A DNA stretch of 64,000 nt from Bacillus sp. AFS015802 (GTDB taxonomy: Bacteria; Bacillota; Bacilli; Bacillales; Bacillaceae_B). The DNA lies in contig NZ_NTUP01000014.1 of assembly GCF_002561455.1 (NCBI RefSeq), positions 151,578-215,577 of the forward strand, read 5' to 3'. A program made the translations under genes and the position numbers. The notes under the pieces were generated by a model. The model made no database searches, was not told where the DNA came from, and saw only the letters and a list, made by a program, of their open reading frames with translations. This document shows positions 7,799-16,375 of the stretch, piece after piece; the first letter of the stretch is position 1, and each line of letters opens with the position of its first letter.

Positions 7799-8413
7799 AT
7801 GGCTGAAAGATGGTACACCATAGGCTCATTCACGTTCCCGGCTTCCTGGGTAGCCATCATCGCTTCTTTCATCCTGACGTATGTGTTTCTCTACTTCTGG
7901 AGCAGAAAGACAAGCGACTGGTATTCGGACGGTGTATTTTATTTTCTCCTTATCTGGAAACTGAGTGTCCTTGTCGTCGATTTCCAAATGGTCATCAAAC
8001 ACCCCATTACGATTCTTTATTTTCATGGAGGCATGGTAGGCTATTGGTTGGGTATCATGACAGTCCTTTTTTACATCTTTTTTAAAAAGACGGCAGGCAC
8101 ATCTTATTTGGTGTTTGCCTGGATAAGCACTGTTGCTTTTTATGAATTGGTAGCTCATTTACTTGGTGCTGATTTTTTAGTTGCAGTTACTCAATTCGTC
8201 ATCAACGGTGGAGTGACCCTTTTCCTTTTGAAAAAAATAAAAGGGTCTGATCGTGATACCTGGGCAGTGCAATTAGTGGTTGTCTTCACTCTCCTTCAAC
8301 TGTTTTTCCATTCCATGTATGGAGATGCTGTGTTTACCACAGTCACCTGGACGTACCTGCTGGTGATGATCTATCTTATCTTTTTTTACGTAAGGAGGAA
8401 ACACAATGAATAA
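7799..8413 (+). CDS. Polytopic membrane protein, possibly Lgt-like, paired with a TlpA thioredoxin
   Basis: A 204-aa protein with about six membrane segments (near 12-32, 43-62, 74-92, 101-120, 126-143 and 160-195). No family is recognised with certainty. The order of a W-rich first segment, a short FHGGMVGYWLG stretch and flanking helices resembles the N-terminal half of prolipoprotein diacylglyceryl transferase (compare HGALIG in lgt of this window). The Arg-Asn-rich Lgt signature is absent, so Lgt activity is unlikely. It overlaps the following TlpA-like gene by 8 bases, implying coupled expression and a possible function in thiol redox or cytochrome maturation. Confidence 0.7.
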   Translation: MAERWYTIGSFTFPASWVAIIASFILTYVFLYFWSRKTSDWYSDGVFYFLLIWKLSVLVVDFQMVIKHPITILYFHGGMVGYWLGIMTVLFYIFFKKTAGTSYLVFAWISTVAFYELVAHLLGADFLVAVTQFVINGGVTLFLLKKIKGSDRDTWAVQLVVVFTLLQLFFHSMYGDAVFTTVTWTYLLVMIYLIFFYVRRKHNE

Positions 8414-8987
8414 ACGAAATTTTGCCCTGGCCATCGTTGCCCTCCTGATTGGAATCTTCCTGGTGAACTTGTTTCAGGATCAACAGGAAAAGAAGGCTAA
8501 GGAAGAAGCTGACCAGTTGGCGAGTGAGTCCATGGACCTTTCTGATGCGAAACAAGGCCTCACCAAAGGGGATCGCGCCCCTGATTTTACATTAATCACT
8601 TTAGATGGTGAAAACGTCAAACTTTCTGATTATCAAGGCAAGAAAGTGATCCTGAATTTCTGGGCGACCTGGTGTCCGCCGTGTAAAGCGGAAATGCCAC
8701 ATATGCAGAATTACTACGAAACAAATGCGAAAAAAGAGAATGTCGAAATCCTCGCCGTCAACCTAACCTCCCAGGATGATGGAAAGAAGGCAGTCGAACA
8801 ATTCGTCGACGGCTATGAACTCACTTTCCCGATTCCCATGGATGAAAAGGGCGACATCGGCGACCAGTACCGTGTATTCACGATCCCGACCTCCTACATG
8901 ATCGACACAAACGGCCTCATTCAACACAAAATCGTCGGCCCCATGAACGAAGAAATGATGGGTAAGATGGTCGAACAGATGGAATAA
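8406..8987 (+). CDS. TlpA/ResA-type membrane-anchored thiol-disulfide oxidoreductase
   Basis: A 193-aa extracytoplasmic thioredoxin-fold protein. An uncleaved N-terminal anchor spans about residues 6-22. The redoxin domain begins near residue 57 with APDF, and the active site WCPPC has Cys90 and Cys93. The cis-Pro segment FTIPTSYMI comes near 160. This domain form reduces disulfides in apocytochromes or other exported proteins, as in ResA and StoA; the client here is unknown. It is coupled by overlap to the membrane protein before it. A GAGGGACGGACCTT repeat unit follows three bases after its stop. Confidence 0.9.
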   Translation: MNKRNFALAIVALLIGIFLVNLFQDQQEKKAKEEADQLASESMDLSDAKQGLTKGDRAPDFTLITLDGENVKLSDYQGKKVILNFWATWCPPCKAEMPHMQNYYETNAKKENVEILAVNLTSQDDGKKAVEQFVDGYELTFPIPMDEKGDIGDQYRVFTIPTSYMIDTNGLIQHKIVGPMNEEMMGKMVEQME

Positions 8988-8990
8988 TGA

Positions 8991-9004
8991 GAGGGACGGA
9001 CCTT
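8991..9004. repeat. GAGGGACGGACCTT repeat unit
   Basis: One unit placed immediately after the TlpA-like stop codon, with no partner copy and no T-run. Confidence 0.8.
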
Positions 9005-9073
9005 CAAAAGGACGTTTCATTACATACGCTATGAGGTATAGGTAAGCATGTCAATAAAGGAGGAGATAGAATC

Positions 9074-9454
9074 ATGTTTCATTACACAAAAGAAGTTTCA
9101 ATGAATGTAAAAGAAGCGGTAGCTGCAGTAGAGACCGCCTTGAAAGAGGAAAGCTTTGGTGTCCTGTGGAATCTTGATCTTGCCGCAAAGCTCCACGATA
9201 AAGGACTCGATTTCAACGAAGAAGTAGTCGTACTGGAAGTGTGTAACCCCCACGAAGCGAAAAAGGTACTGGAAGAAAGCATGCTCGTAAGCTATTTCCT
9301 GCCTTGTAAAGTAACGGTTTACACAGAAGGCGGAACCACAAAGATCGGTATGGCGAAACCAAGCAAGCTGATCGAGATGGTGGACAATGATGAATTGAAA
9401 CGTTTGGCACTGGATATTGAAAATCGCTTGATCGGCTGTTTAGAAAACGTCTGA
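9074..9454 (+). CDS. DUF302 domain protein
   Basis: A soluble 126-aa protein of the DUF302 family. The typical N-terminus FHYTK is followed by VKEAVAAVETALKEESFGVL, then EVCNPHEAKKVLEES and LLPC-like YFLPCKVTVY near residues 76-85. Family members are small proteins with an alpha/beta fold and no agreed biochemical function; some sit near redox or sulfur genes. The ATG follows AAAGGAGGAG. It is monocistronic, ending at its own terminator. It lies between a thiol oxidoreductase and methionine genes, which is only weak contextual evidence. Confidence 0.88.
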   Translation: MFHYTKEVSMNVKEAVAAVETALKEESFGVLWNLDLAAKLHDKGLDFNEEVVVLEVCNPHEAKKVLEESMLVSYFLPCKVTVYTEGGTTKIGMAKPSKLIEMVDNDELKRLALDIENRLIGCLENV

Positions 9455-9461
9455 TCGAACG

Positions 9462-9496
9462 GAACCTGTTGCACCCAAGCGGCGGGTTCTTTTTTT
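9462..9496 (+). terminator. Intrinsic terminator of the DUF302 gene
   Basis: An 11-bp stem with several G-T pairs (9462-9472 with 9479-9489) and a long T-run. Confidence 0.88.
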
Positions 9497-9583
9497 ATGG
9501 CATCCGACACCTCACACTCCTCACAATCTTCTGAATATGATACACTTTTAAAAATACATAGATTCAGGAAGGATGACAATGAG

Positions 9584-10723
9584 ATGAAATTCACCACCAA
9601 AGTCGTACATAGCCAGCTGAAAGGAACAGAGGAAATCCGCAGTAAGACGACGCCGATTTACCAGACGTCTGCTTTTTCTTTTACGTCACTGGAGGAGCTG
9701 GAGGGTTTTTATGAAGGGAAGTCCCCTTATCTTTACACAAGGACAGGCAACCCGAACACCGATGAGCTTGGAAAGATGGTGGCAGACCTGGAAGGAGCGC
9801 CTGCAGGTGTCGCGACTTCTTCCGGATTATCAGCGATCCTTGTCGGAATCCTGTCAGTCGTTCAGGCAGGGGATCATATCATCGCAGCCGAGGACTTATA
9901 CGGCGGGACCTTCCATATGTTAAAAGAAGAGCTGAAAGGATTCGGCATCTCAACCTCTTTTGTTGATTTTACGAGTGAGGGAGAAGTAGAAAGGGCCATC
10001 ACTCCAAAGACGAAACTTCTGTACAGTGAAACAGTCACAAACCCTTTCATGCGTGTAGAAGATCTTTCAACAATGGTGGAAATCGCCGGGAAGCATAATC
10101 TGAAAACGATGATCGACAACACGTTTGCGACCCCGTTTCTCCGCCAGCCTTTCCTGGAAGGGATCGATCTGGTCGCTCACAGTGCCACAAAGTATATTGG
10201 CGGGCATAGTGATATCACGGCGGGTGTCGTGGTTGGAAAAGAAGAGCTAGTTCAAAAAGCGAGAGAGAAAGTAGTGAACATCGGTTCAAACCTAAGCCCA
10301 TTTGAAGCGTGGCTCACATGCCGCGGGGCAAAAACACTGGCACTGCGGGTGGGTACCCAGGCTGGAAATGCCCGGACCCTTGCTGATGAGCTGCGAGGCA
10401 ATGAACAGGTGAAGAGGGTATACTATCCAACCGATCTGTCTGATAAAGGGAATGGGGCCATCGTCACCATCGAACTCGACTCCGGATGTGATATCAGCAC
10501 ATTCTTTAAGTCCCTGGGCTGGATCAAGATCATCCCGTCCCTTGCAGGCGTGGAAACAACGGTTTCCTATCCGTTGGGAACGTCCCACCGTGCCCTTCCG
10601 AAAGAAGCCCAGGAGAAACTCGGCATCAACACCCATGTGGTTCGCATATCGTTAGGTATCGAGGATGGGGAAGATATCGTCGCTCAGTTTAACGAAGCGA
10701 TCGCGGCTTCAAATAAAAAATAA
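9584..10723 (+). CDS. PLP-dependent Cys/Met metabolism enzyme (cystathionine synthase/lyase type)
   Basis: A 379-aa enzyme of the Cys/Met metabolism PLP family. The PLP-binding lysine lies in HSATKYIGGHSD near residue 195, and the pyridine-contacting TSSGLSA stretch is near residues 75-85. It could be cystathionine gamma-synthase, beta-lyase or gamma-lyase; sequence reading alone cannot separate these. ATG 9584 is chosen because AGGAAGGAT lies eight bases upstream; the frame is open to 9497, but that part overlaps the DUF302 terminator. The SAM-I riboswitch lies downstream of it, so it is not controlled by that switch. Confidence 0.85.
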   Translation: MKFTTKVVHSQLKGTEEIRSKTTPIYQTSAFSFTSLEELEGFYEGKSPYLYTRTGNPNTDELGKMVADLEGAPAGVATSSGLSAILVGILSVVQAGDHIIAAEDLYGGTFHMLKEELKGFGISTSFVDFTSEGEVERAITPKTKLLYSETVTNPFMRVEDLSTMVEIAGKHNLKTMIDNTFATPFLRQPFLEGIDLVAHSATKYIGGHSDITAGVVVGKEELVQKAREKVVNIGSNLSPFEAWLTCRGAKTLALRVGTQAGNARTLADELRGNEQVKRVYYPTDLSDKGNGAIVTIELDSGCDISTFFKSLGWIKIIPSLAGVETTVSYPLGTSHRALPKEAQEKLGINTHVVRISLGIEDGEDIVAQFNEAIAASNKK

Positions 10724-10753
10724 ATTAAAAAATAAAAAATTCTGAAAATAGTC

Positions 10754-10783
10754 TTGACGTTGAGACCTGTTACCCTTTATAAT
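10754..10783 (+). promoter_or_regulatory. Sigma-A promoter of the SAM-I riboswitch / metYX transcript
   Basis: TTGACG (10754-10759), an 18-bp spacer and a perfect TATAAT (10778-10783). Confidence 0.75.
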
Positions 10784-10823
10784 TCATCTCAACGCAAGAA
10801 TTTTTCACATTGACAACTACATG

Positions 10824-10937
10824 CTCTTATCCAGAGAGGTGGAGGGACTAGGCCCGATGAAACCCGGCAACCTTCATGTGCACTCGTCACATGAAAAGGT
10901 GCTAATTCCTGCAGGCGATCTGCCTGAAAGATAAGAG
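10824..10937 (+). promoter_or_regulatory. SAM-I riboswitch (S-box)
   Basis: P1 is formed by CTCTTATC (10824-10831) and GATAAGAG (10930-10937). Conserved S-box blocks follow in order: AGAGAGGTGGAGGGA, GGCCCGATGAAACCCGGCAACC, a variable hairpin, then AAGGTGCTAATTCCTGCAG and the 3' GAAAGATAAGAG. An intrinsic terminator at 10957-10986 provides the OFF state when SAM is abundant. The downstream genes are metY and metX. Confidence 0.96.
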
Positions 10938-10956
10938 GAGGACCCTATTCAATTAG

Positions 10957-10986
10957 ACCCTCTTCTTAGGAAGGGGGTTTTTATTT
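10957..10986 (+). terminator. S-box expression-platform terminator
   Basis: A 9-bp stem (10957-10965 with 10970-10978), a 4-base loop, then TTTTTATTTTTT. Confidence 0.92.
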
Positions 10987-11030
10987 TTTCCTCTTCCAGC
11001 TTCTTAGACCGGCACACTTCCGTTTTTGGA

Positions 11031-11160
11031 TTCAGCAGGAGAATGTTTGGTGGTACTTCAGCTGCTGATATTTTGCACAATGTCAGCAGCTGAAATCATC
11101 CCGATTATCAACAGCTGAATATTTTCTCAAATTCAGCAGCTGAAAAACCCATCAGCTGAA
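11031..11160. repeat. Cluster of TCAGCAGCTGAA palindromic repeats
   Basis: Six related units built on TCAGC(AGC)TGAA occur in 130 bases. They are TTCAGCAGGA at 11031, TTCAGCTGCTGA at 11057, TCAGCAGCTGAA at 11083, TCAACAGCTGAA at 11108, TTCAGCAGCTGAA at 11132 and TCAGCTGAA at 11152. They occupy the metYX leader between the S-box terminator and the metY ribosome binding site. The function is unknown. Confidence 0.8.
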
Positions 11161-11209
11161 CCCTAGCACCTATACCCAACTCAAAAAAACCATTCAGGAG
11201 GAATTCTCA

Positions 11210-12505
11210 ATGACAAAATCATTCGATTTCGACACTCTGCTTCTTCACGGCGGCCAGGAGCCGGACCCATCCACAGGATCAAGAGCGGTTCCCATTTATC
11301 AAACCACATCCTATGTTTTCGACAACAGTGACCATGCCGCCAAGCTATTTGCCCTTGAAGAACCGGGCAATATCTACACGCGGATCATGAATCCGACGGT
11401 TGACGTGCTGGAGAAACGCCTTGCCCTTTTAGAAGGCGGAATCGGCGCCCTTGGGGTTTCATCCGGGATGGCGGCCATTTCCCTGTCCATTTTAAATATC
11501 GCCGGGGCAGGGGATGAAATCGTGGCAGCCACCAACCTCTACGGTGGCACGTATAATTTATTCTCTACGACGCTTCCGAAATACGGAATCAAGGTCCATT
11601 TCGTGGATCCGACCGATCCGGAGAACTTCCGAAAAGCGATTACGCCGAAAACGAAAGCGGTATTCGCCGAGACGATCGGAAACCCAAGTCTCCATGTACT
11701 CGATATCGAAGCGGTGGCGAAAGTGGCCCACGACAACCATATCCCGCTCATCATCGACAACACATTTGCCACTCCTTACGTGTGCAAGCCGATTGAGTGG
11801 GGAGCGGACATCGTCATCCACTCGGCAACGAAATGGATCGGCGGGCACGGTACGGCGATCGGGGGAGTCGTTATCGACGGCGGGAAGTTTGATTGGAATC
11901 ATGAAAAGTTCCCTGGATTCACGGAAGAGGATCGGAGTTACAATGGGCTTCGGTACGCACAGGATGTGGGGGCAGCCGCCTTCATCACAAAATTGAGGGT
12001 GCAGCTGCTTCGTGACCTCGGGGCATGCTTGAGTCCACAAAACGCCTTTCTGTTATTGCAGGGATTGGAAACCCTGCATCTCCGCATCGAGCGTCACACC
12101 GAAAATGCGTTGAAGATCGCGGAGCACTTAGATCAGCATAGTGGTGTCGCGTGGGTGTCTTACCCAGGTCTTCCACAGCATCCATCCCACGCACTTGCTC
12201 AAAAATATTTGAAAAACGGAGCAGGCTCCATCGTCGTCTTCGGAATCAAAGGAGGCAGGGATTCAGGACGGAAAGTCGTCGACAACATCTCCCTCTGGTC
12301 CCATGTTGCCAATGTAGGGGATGCGAAGTCGCTGATCATCCACCCAGCGTCCACGACCCATCAGCAGTTAAACGATCAGGAAATCCGAGCGACCGGTGTA
12401 ACAGAGGATCTCGTGAGACTTTCCGTCGGGTTGGAATCTGCGAAGGATTTGATCGAGGATCTGGATCATGCGATCGAAGTGGCGCTGGAGACTTCCCGGG
12501 TGTAA
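11210..12505 (+). CDS. metY: O-acetylhomoserine aminocarboxypropyltransferase (sulfhydrylase)
   Basis: It makes homocysteine from O-acetylhomoserine and sulfide, the direct sulfhydrylation route to methionine. It has 431 aa, longer than cystathionine enzymes and typical of MetY. The PLP lysine is in [11 protein letters not shown] near residue 208, and the family N-terminus [16 protein letters not shown] is present. ATG 11210 follows CAGGAGGAAT. It is the first gene after the S-box, 49 bases before metX, and both enzymes form consecutive steps (MetX makes the acetylated substrate). SAM-I control is expected. Confidence 0.94.
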   Translation: MTKSFDFDTLLLHGGQEPDPSTGSRAVPIYQTTSYVFDNSDHAAKLFALEEPGNIYTRIMNPTVDVLEKRLALLEGGIGALGVSSGMAAISLSILNIAGAGDEIVAATNLYGGTYNLFSTTLPKYGIKVHFVDPTDPENFRKAITPKTKAVFAETIGNPSLHVLDIEAVAKVAHDNHIPLIIDNTFATPYVCKPIEWGADIVIHSATKWIGGHGTAIGGVVIDGGKFDWNHEKFPGFTEEDRSYNGLRYAQDVGAAAFITKLRVQLLRDLGACLSPQNAFLLLQGLETLHLRIERHTENALKIAEHLDQHSGVAWVSYPGLPQHPSHALAQKYLKNGAGSIVVFGIKGGRDSGRKVVDNISLWSHVANVGDAKSLIIHPASTTHQQLNDQEIRATGVTEDLVRLSVGLESAKDLIEDLDHAIEVALETSRV

Positions 12506-12553
12506 ATGAGAGATTTTTCTGAAAAGATTAATAAACAAAAAGGAGGTGGAGGA

Positions 12554-13621
12554 ATGGAGAATTCATACTCATACGAAGTAAGCTCCATTACCATCCCATC
12601 CCTCACATTAGAGTCAGGCAAAACGTTGCAAAATGTTCAGCTTGCGTATGAAAGGACCGGAAACAAGGGAGGCCCGGTCATCCTCATATGCCACGCCCTC
12701 ACCGGCACCCATATCGTTAAGGGGACGAGTGAGGACCGGGGCTGGTGGGATGGACTGATCGGTCCCCGCTCTTATATTGATACAAATCGTTACAATGTGA
12801 TTGCTTTCAATGTATTGGGAGGATGCGAAGGAAGCACGGGACCTGCGTCCAACCGTTCCGACACGGGAGAGCGTTACGGTCCCGACTTCCCTCACATCAC
12901 CATAAGGGACATGGTCCATGCTCAATATGAAGCGCTCCAACAGCTTTCCATCGATCACATTGAAGCGGTGATCGGTGGCTCATTGGGTGGGATGCAGGCG
13001 TTGGAGTGGGGTGCTGAGTACCCTTCCTTTATAAAAAAGGTGTTCGCCCTCGCCGTCTCGCCTGCATTGAATGACTATGGCATTGCGTTTAATCATATCG
13101 GGATCACGGCCATCGAGGGGGATCCTGATTTTCAGAAAGGGTACTATCCCGAGGGTGCCACGTTAAAAGGGTTGGAGATTGCTAGAATGGTTGGAATGGT
13201 GACGTACCGGACACAGGAGTTGTTTGATCAGCGTTTTCAACGGCAGAGGACCAATGAGCAATACAATGTGGAAAGCTATCTTGATTATCAGGGAAAGAAA
13301 CTGGGGAAGCGATTTGATCCGAACAGCTATCTTACCCTTCTGAAAGCCATGAATACCCATGATATCGGCAGGGGAAGGGGAGGTACGGAAAAAGTAGCGG
13401 AGTCCTATCAGTGCGAGCTGATCTCGATCAGCTATGAGGGTGATTTGATTTATTCTCCCCAGTATTTAAAGGAATTCACCGAAGGAGTTCCAAAGGGTGA
13501 ACACTATTTTATCCCAACAGCCTTTGGACATGATGGGTTTCTTGTTGAATTCGGGAAGTGGGGAGGGATCATTTCATCCCACCTTACAAATCTCCGGGTC
13601 CAACGGGTGGTGACGGGTTAA
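12554..13621 (+). CDS. metX: Homoserine O-acetyltransferase MetX
   Basis: It acetylates (or less likely succinylates) homoserine to start methionine synthesis. It is an alpha/beta hydrolase fold protein of 355 aa. The nucleophile elbow GGSLGGMQ puts Ser near residue 141. The Asp is in SYEGDLIY near 300 and the His in GHDGFLVE near 334. ATG 12554 has AAAGGAGGTGGAGG just upstream. An in-frame ATG at 12506, touching the metY stop, lacks such a site. It forms an operon with metY and ends in a terminator at 13677. Confidence 0.94.
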   Translation: MENSYSYEVSSITIPSLTLESGKTLQNVQLAYERTGNKGGPVILICHALTGTHIVKGTSEDRGWWDGLIGPRSYIDTNRYNVIAFNVLGGCEGSTGPASNRSDTGERYGPDFPHITIRDMVHAQYEALQQLSIDHIEAVIGGSLGGMQALEWGAEYPSFIKKVFALAVSPALNDYGIAFNHIGITAIEGDPDFQKGYYPEGATLKGLEIARMVGMVTYRTQELFDQRFQRQRTNEQYNVESYLDYQGKKLGKRFDPNSYLTLLKAMNTHDIGRGRGGTEKVAESYQCELISISYEGDLIYSPQYLKEFTEGVPKGEHYFIPTAFGHDGFLVEFGKWGGIISSHLTNLRVQRVVTG

Positions 13622-13676
13622 ATCATCTACTGCGAATCATAACTCGTCCCCCTCCGGCATATAGTTAAATAAGCAA

Positions 13677-13720
13677 AGACATCGCACCGCCTTAGCGCGT
13701 TTTTGTGTGGTGTCTTTTTT
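13677..13720 (+). terminator. Intrinsic terminator of metYX
   Basis: An 11-bp stem with G-T pairs (13677-13687 with 13705-13715) is followed by TTTTTT. Confidence 0.85.
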
Positions 13721-13795
13721 CGTTGGATGGGTCAGCGGCTTTACCGGGCTGCTCTTATCCAGAGCATAAACAAACGACAAGCTGGAGGGGAATAT

Positions 13796-15247
13796 ATGGA
13801 GTGGACGGGCAGAAAGCTCATCATCACCATCATCATTAGCATGCTGATCGGTGCAGGAGGAATGTATGGCGGCTTGGAGTGGACGGGCGGTTCGGGGGAC
13901 GAGCTTGCTCAGTTTGACGGTAAAGGGGAGCTGAATGATAAGCTTCACAAGGTGGAAGTCGCGTATGATCTGATTAGTGATAAGTTCTTTCAGGATGTGG
14001 ACAAGGGACAGCTCGTGGAAGGGGCGATTCAGGGGATGCTGAAGACCCTGGATGACCCGTATTCTGTTTATATGAACGCCGAGACCGCGTCCCAATTTAA
14101 TGACGCCCTGGATTCCTCCTTTGAAGGAATCGGGGCAGAGGTGACGATTATGGATGGAAAACTGGTCATCGTGGCTCCTTTTAAAAATTCACCTGCAGAA
14201 AAAGCCGGGTTGAAACCCAATGACCGCATCATCAAGGTGGACGGAAACAGCATCGACGGCCTTGATCTTTATGAGGCCACGTTGAAAATCAGAGGTAAAA
14301 AGGGAACCGATGTTAAATTGTCGATTACGAGAGAGGGGCTCTCAGATCCGATCGAAGTGTCCGTGAAACGGGATGAAATCCCTGTTGAAACAGTAATCTC
14401 GGATGTAAAGGAAGTCAATGGGAAGAAGACGGGATATATTCAGATCACCACCTTCTCGGAAAATACGGCCGTCGATTTTAAAAAGCAGCTGGCCGAACTG
14501 GAGAAGAAAAAGGTAGAAGGATTGATTCTCGATGTCAGGGGCAATCCGGGCGGACTTCTTTCCAGTGTGGAAGACATCCTCAAACAGTTCGTCACAGAGA
14601 AAAAACCGTATGTGCAAATCCAGGAACGAAGCGGAGAGGTGCTGAAGTCCTTCTCAAATAGCAAGGAAAGAAAAGCGTATCCTGTCGTCGTTCTCATCGA
14701 TGAAGGCAGTGCGTCCGCATCTGAAATCCTTGCCGGGGCACTGAAAGAGGCAGAGGGATATCCACTGATCGGGACGAAGAGCTTCGGGAAAGGGACCGTC
14801 CAACAGGCAGTGCCGATGGGGGATGGCAGCAACATCAAATTGACGATGTTCAAATGGCTGACGCCGAACGGGAATTGGATCCATAAGAAGGGCATCAAGC
14901 CGGATATCCCGGTCAGACAGCCATCCTACTTCTATGCACATCCTCTCCAGGTGGAAAAACCATTGAAAGAGGGAGCGAACAACGAACAGGTGCAGAATGC
15001 CCAGGAAATGCTTCAAGGATTAGGCTTCTCACCTGATCGGACCGATGGATATTTCAGCAAGAAAACCGCAAAGGCCGTCAAGGATTTCCAGATCCAAGAA
15101 AGCATGGACGTCACGGGAGTCATTGATGCCAAAACAGGCGAAAGATTGCAGGAAGAAATATTCAAAGCCGTAAAGGATGAAAAGAACGATCTGCAGCTGC
15201 AGGCTGCCTTGGAGTATATAGAGCGCACGGCAAAATTGGATCAATAA
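13796..15247 (+). CDS. ctpB: Carboxyl-terminal processing protease CtpB (S41)
   Basis: An exported serine protease of 483 aa. In B. subtilis CtpB cleaves SpoIVFA, helping activate pro-sigma-K processing during sporulation. An N-terminal membrane anchor or signal (about 8-25) is followed by a PDZ domain (about 98-180) and the S41 core. The catalytic Ser307 lies in GSASASE and Lys332 in SFGKG, 25 residues apart as in CtpB. A C-terminal peptidoglycan-binding domain spans about 395-455. ATG 13796 follows CTGGAGGGGA. It lies between metX and the SDR cluster and has its own terminator. Confidence 0.93.
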   Translation: MEWTGRKLIITIIISMLIGAGGMYGGLEWTGGSGDELAQFDGKGELNDKLHKVEVAYDLISDKFFQDVDKGQLVEGAIQGMLKTLDDPYSVYMNAETASQFNDALDSSFEGIGAEVTIMDGKLVIVAPFKNSPAEKAGLKPNDRIIKVDGNSIDGLDLYEATLKIRGKKGTDVKLSITREGLSDPIEVSVKRDEIPVETVISDVKEVNGKKTGYIQITTFSENTAVDFKKQLAELEKKKVEGLILDVRGNPGGLLSSVEDILKQFVTEKKPYVQIQERSGEVLKSFSNSKERKAYPVVVLIDEGSASASEILAGALKEAEGYPLIGTKSFGKGTVQQAVPMGDGSNIKLTMFKWLTPNGNWIHKKGIKPDIPVRQPSYFYAHPLQVEKPLKEGANNEQVQNAQEMLQGLGFSPDRTDGYFSKKTAKAVKDFQIQESMDVTGVIDAKTGERLQEEIFKAVKDEKNDLQLQAALEYIERTAKLDQ

Positions 15248-15250
15248 TGG

Positions 15251-15284
15251 AAAGGGATCTCTCTTCGTGAGAGGTCCCTTTTTG
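15251..15284 (+). terminator. Intrinsic terminator of ctpB
   Basis: A 12-bp stem AAGGGATCTCTC/GAGAGGTCCCTT with a TTCGT loop and a T-run. Confidence 0.92.
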
Positions 15285-15393
15285 TGAGGCATTTGATTCA
15301 TTTCTACCTATTCATACGGAGAATGCGCACTCATTTCGCGAAACAATCTATTATAATAATGATCCTCAAAATGATAGAAAGGAGATTGATAGA

Positions 15394-16155
15394 ATGTTCT
15401 CAGTTAAAGATAAAGTCGCCATCGTCACAGGCGGTGGACGAGGTCTCGGAAAAGGAATGGCCCTGGCCTTGGGAGAGGCGGGAGCGCATGTCGTGATCTG
15501 TTCAAGGAACCATTCGGCGTGTGAAGAAGTGAAGGAATCACTGATTGGTTTAGGTGTACGGTCACTGGCCATCCCGTGTGATGTCACGCAGAAAGCGGAT
15601 GTCGTGAAGGTGGTCGAAATGGCAATGAAAGAGTTTGGTAGAATCGATATTCTGATTAATAATAGCGGGAGGTCCTGGGCGGGTCCTTTTGCCGACATCC
15701 CTGAAGATAAATGGGACAAGGTGATGGATGTCAATGTAAAGGGAGCTTTTTTGTTTTCCCAGGAAGTATCCCGGATCATGGTTCAACAGAAATATGGAAA
15801 GATCATTAACATCGCATCTGTTACGGGGTTCGGCGGGACGAATCCCATGCTCTTGGATACTGTACCCTATAATACGAGCAAAGGTGCAGTCATGACGCTG
15901 ACAAAGGATCTGGCGGTGAAGCTTGCCCCTCATAACATACAGGTGAATGCCATCGCTCCGGGATTCTTTCCTACCAAGATCACCAAGGAATTATTTGCTC
16001 GTCAGGGGAACATGATCAAGCAGCATATACCGGCAAGGAGATTTGGAGAGGCAGGAGACCTGAATGGGGTAGCCATCTTCCTATCCTCTTCTGCTTCCGA
16101 TTATATGAACGGTCACATTCTGGTCGTGGACGGCGGCATTCGTGCGCAAGTATAA
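15394..16155 (+). CDS. Short-chain dehydrogenase/reductase (PhaB/FabG/Gno-like)
   Basis: A classical SDR of 253 aa. The cofactor motif TGGGRGLGKG is at about residues 12-21, NNSG (variant of NNAG) near 88, and the catalytic Ser in IASVTG near 142. YNTSK, with Tyr/Lys near 160/164, completes the site. It could be an acetoacetyl-CoA reductase, a gluconate-type dehydrogenase or another ketoreductase; the substrate is not decidable here. The context favours a role with the PhaC-like protein two genes downstream. The start has AAAGGAGA, and AAGGAGG for the next gene overlaps its stop, so the cluster is one operon. Confidence 0.85.
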   Translation: MFSVKDKVAIVTGGGRGLGKGMALALGEAGAHVVICSRNHSACEEVKESLIGLGVRSLAIPCDVTQKADVVKVVEMAMKEFGRIDILINNSGRSWAGPFADIPEDKWDKVMDVNVKGAFLFSQEVSRIMVQQKYGKIINIASVTGFGGTNPMLLDTVPYNTSKGAVMTLTKDLAVKLAPHNIQVNAIAPGFFPTKITKELFARQGNMIKQHIPARRFGEAGDLNGVAIFLSSSASDYMNGHILVVDGGIRAQV

Positions 16156-16167
16156 GGAGGGGAAGAC

Positions 16168-16350
16168 ATGGATCAATTTTATAAAGACCTTAAAGTATTA
16201 GGGATGAGTGTGGAGTATGAACTGAATGAATGGATAAAAGAGAAATTGGATGATAGGGAATTGGTAGAATCAGTAAAGAATTGGCTGCTGCTGTTCCAGG
16301 CTGTAATCATACTCATCCAACTACTGTCACTTGACCGGACAGCTAAATGA
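16168..16350 (+). CDS. Unrecognised 60-aa protein between SDR and PhaC-like genes
   Basis: A small protein with a very strong ribosome binding site (AAGGAGGGGA, seven bases before the ATG), so it is very likely real. The N-terminal 40 residues are charged and helical, rich in Glu, Lys and Asp. Residues about 41-55 (NWLLLFQAVIILIQLLS) form an amphipathic or membrane-associating helix. I recognise no family. It sits where class IV PHA systems place their PhaR subunit, but it is far shorter than PhaR, so equivalence is speculative. Confidence 0.7.
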   Translation: MDQFYKDLKVLGMSVEYELNEWIKEKLDDRELVESVKNWLLLFQAVIILIQLLSLDRTAK

Positions 16351-16375
16351 AGAAAAAACAATGGAGGTCAATAAT

